Origin: Helicobacteraceae bacterium
GTDB lineage: Bacteria > Campylobacterota > Campylobacteria > Campylobacterales > Sulfurimonadaceae
Length of the DNA: 6,998 bases
Assembly (NCBI GenBank): GCA_027081565.1
Contig: JALWKG010000061.1
Coordinates: 1-6,998, forward strand
Direction: 5' to 3'
Positions 6,792 through 6,998 of the stretch are shown here, in pieces. Every line of letters begins with the position of its first letter. Position 1 is the first letter of the stretch. Both the position numbers and the translations under genes were made by a program. The notes beneath the pieces are model-generated. The model worked only from the letters and a program-made list of their open reading frames with translations, was not told where the DNA came from and did not search any database.

Positions 6792-6998
6792 TTATAATTA
6801 GCACAATAGGGCTATACGCTAGGCCGATACTACCCGAGAAAGCATTAACTCAAACTAAAAAAAGAGGGGTTATGGGTACAAAAGTGATAAAAATTTGATA
6901 GATGGGGAAAAACAGCTTGTGTTAAGTTTAAGGACAATTTTACTCCTAATTAGAAGAAAATATGCCATTAAACTGAAGAAATTAGATTAATTTAATAT

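Larger units (their letters stand above)
6721..6998. other. AT-rich non-coding leader upstream of the operon
   Basis: 278 bases with no credible gene on either strand; the only short frames are an 8-codon ATG frame on plus near 6871 and a 32-codon TTG frame on minus. It is clearly more AT-rich than the coding part. It should contain the operon promoter and any operators. The candidates I could find are the 6752-6768 element and the 6774-6791 palindrome. No terminator from a gene to the right is visible. Confidence 0.6.

Noticed and set aside
6811..6837. Possible imperfect stem between GGGTAGTAT and GTATAGCCC on the minus strand
   Set aside because: Pairing needs several G-U pairs and a mismatch, with no U run; not distinguishable from chance.
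6871..6897. Short plus-strand ATG frame (MGTKVIKI) after a G-rich stretch
   Set aside because: Only eight codons, with no gene following it on the plus strand in the window, so there is no case for a leader peptide.
6843..6941. 32-codon TTG-started minus-strand frame preceded by GGAG
   Set aside because: Rare start, very short, low-complexity Phe/Ser/His-rich peptide in AT-rich DNA; consistent with chance.
6939..6960. Imperfect palindrome around CTAATTAG
   Set aside because: Only the 8-base core is symmetric; the flanks match partly because they are runs of A and T. It is over 200 bases from the first gene.

Overview
The window holds one leftward (minus-strand) operon. It encodes a membrane-bound complex iron-sulfur molybdoenzyme of the DMSO reductase superfamily (polysulfide/thiosulfate/tetrathionate/selenate reductase or sulfite dehydrogenase type), a dedicated chaperone and a separate cytoplasmic polyferredoxin. 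The AT-rich intergenic DNA, moderate-GC coding sequence, tight gene packing and style of respiratory gene cluster suggest a member of the Campylobacterota (Sulfurimonas/Sulfurovum-like). That is an inference from sequence character; no marker gene is present.

Layout in transcription order, right to left. 6721-6998 is an AT-rich non-coding leader that should carry the operon promoter. Within it are a 7-bp interrupted palindrome and a weak sigma-54-like GG-N10-GC element close to the first gene. Next come a four-cluster ferredoxin subunit (6079-6720), an NrfD/PsrC-type eight-helix quinone-reactive membrane subunit (5162-6079), and a 1095-residue Tat-exported molybdopterin catalytic subunit (1862-5149). 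A TorD/DmsD-family maturation chaperone follows (preferred start 1794, end 1144), then a 366-residue polyferredoxin with four [4Fe-4S] motifs, a central four-cysteine segment and a C-terminal zinc ribbon (47-1147). A sixth gene, cut by the left edge, appears to start at 65 inside the end of the polyferredoxin gene.

How the parts fit: the catalytic subunit should fold around its bis-MGD cofactor and [4Fe-4S] cluster in the cytoplasm under TorD-like control. It is then exported by Tat, probably carrying the signal-less ferredoxin subunit with it, and docks on the NrfD subunit. Electrons would pass between the quinone pool, the ferredoxin subunit and a Mo site in the periplasm. The gene order (ferredoxin, NrfD, catalytic) is that of ttrBCA and srdBCA rather than psrABC or soeABC. 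The substrate and direction of the reaction cannot be read from the sequence.

The junctions indicate co-translation: a 1-base TAATG overlap, a 12-base gap, a 67-base gap with a GC-rich hairpin, a 4-base ATGA overlap and a 19-base overlap. The hairpin gap separates the structural genes from the accessory genes. No RNA genes, mobile elements, CRISPR arrays or convincing terminators were seen.
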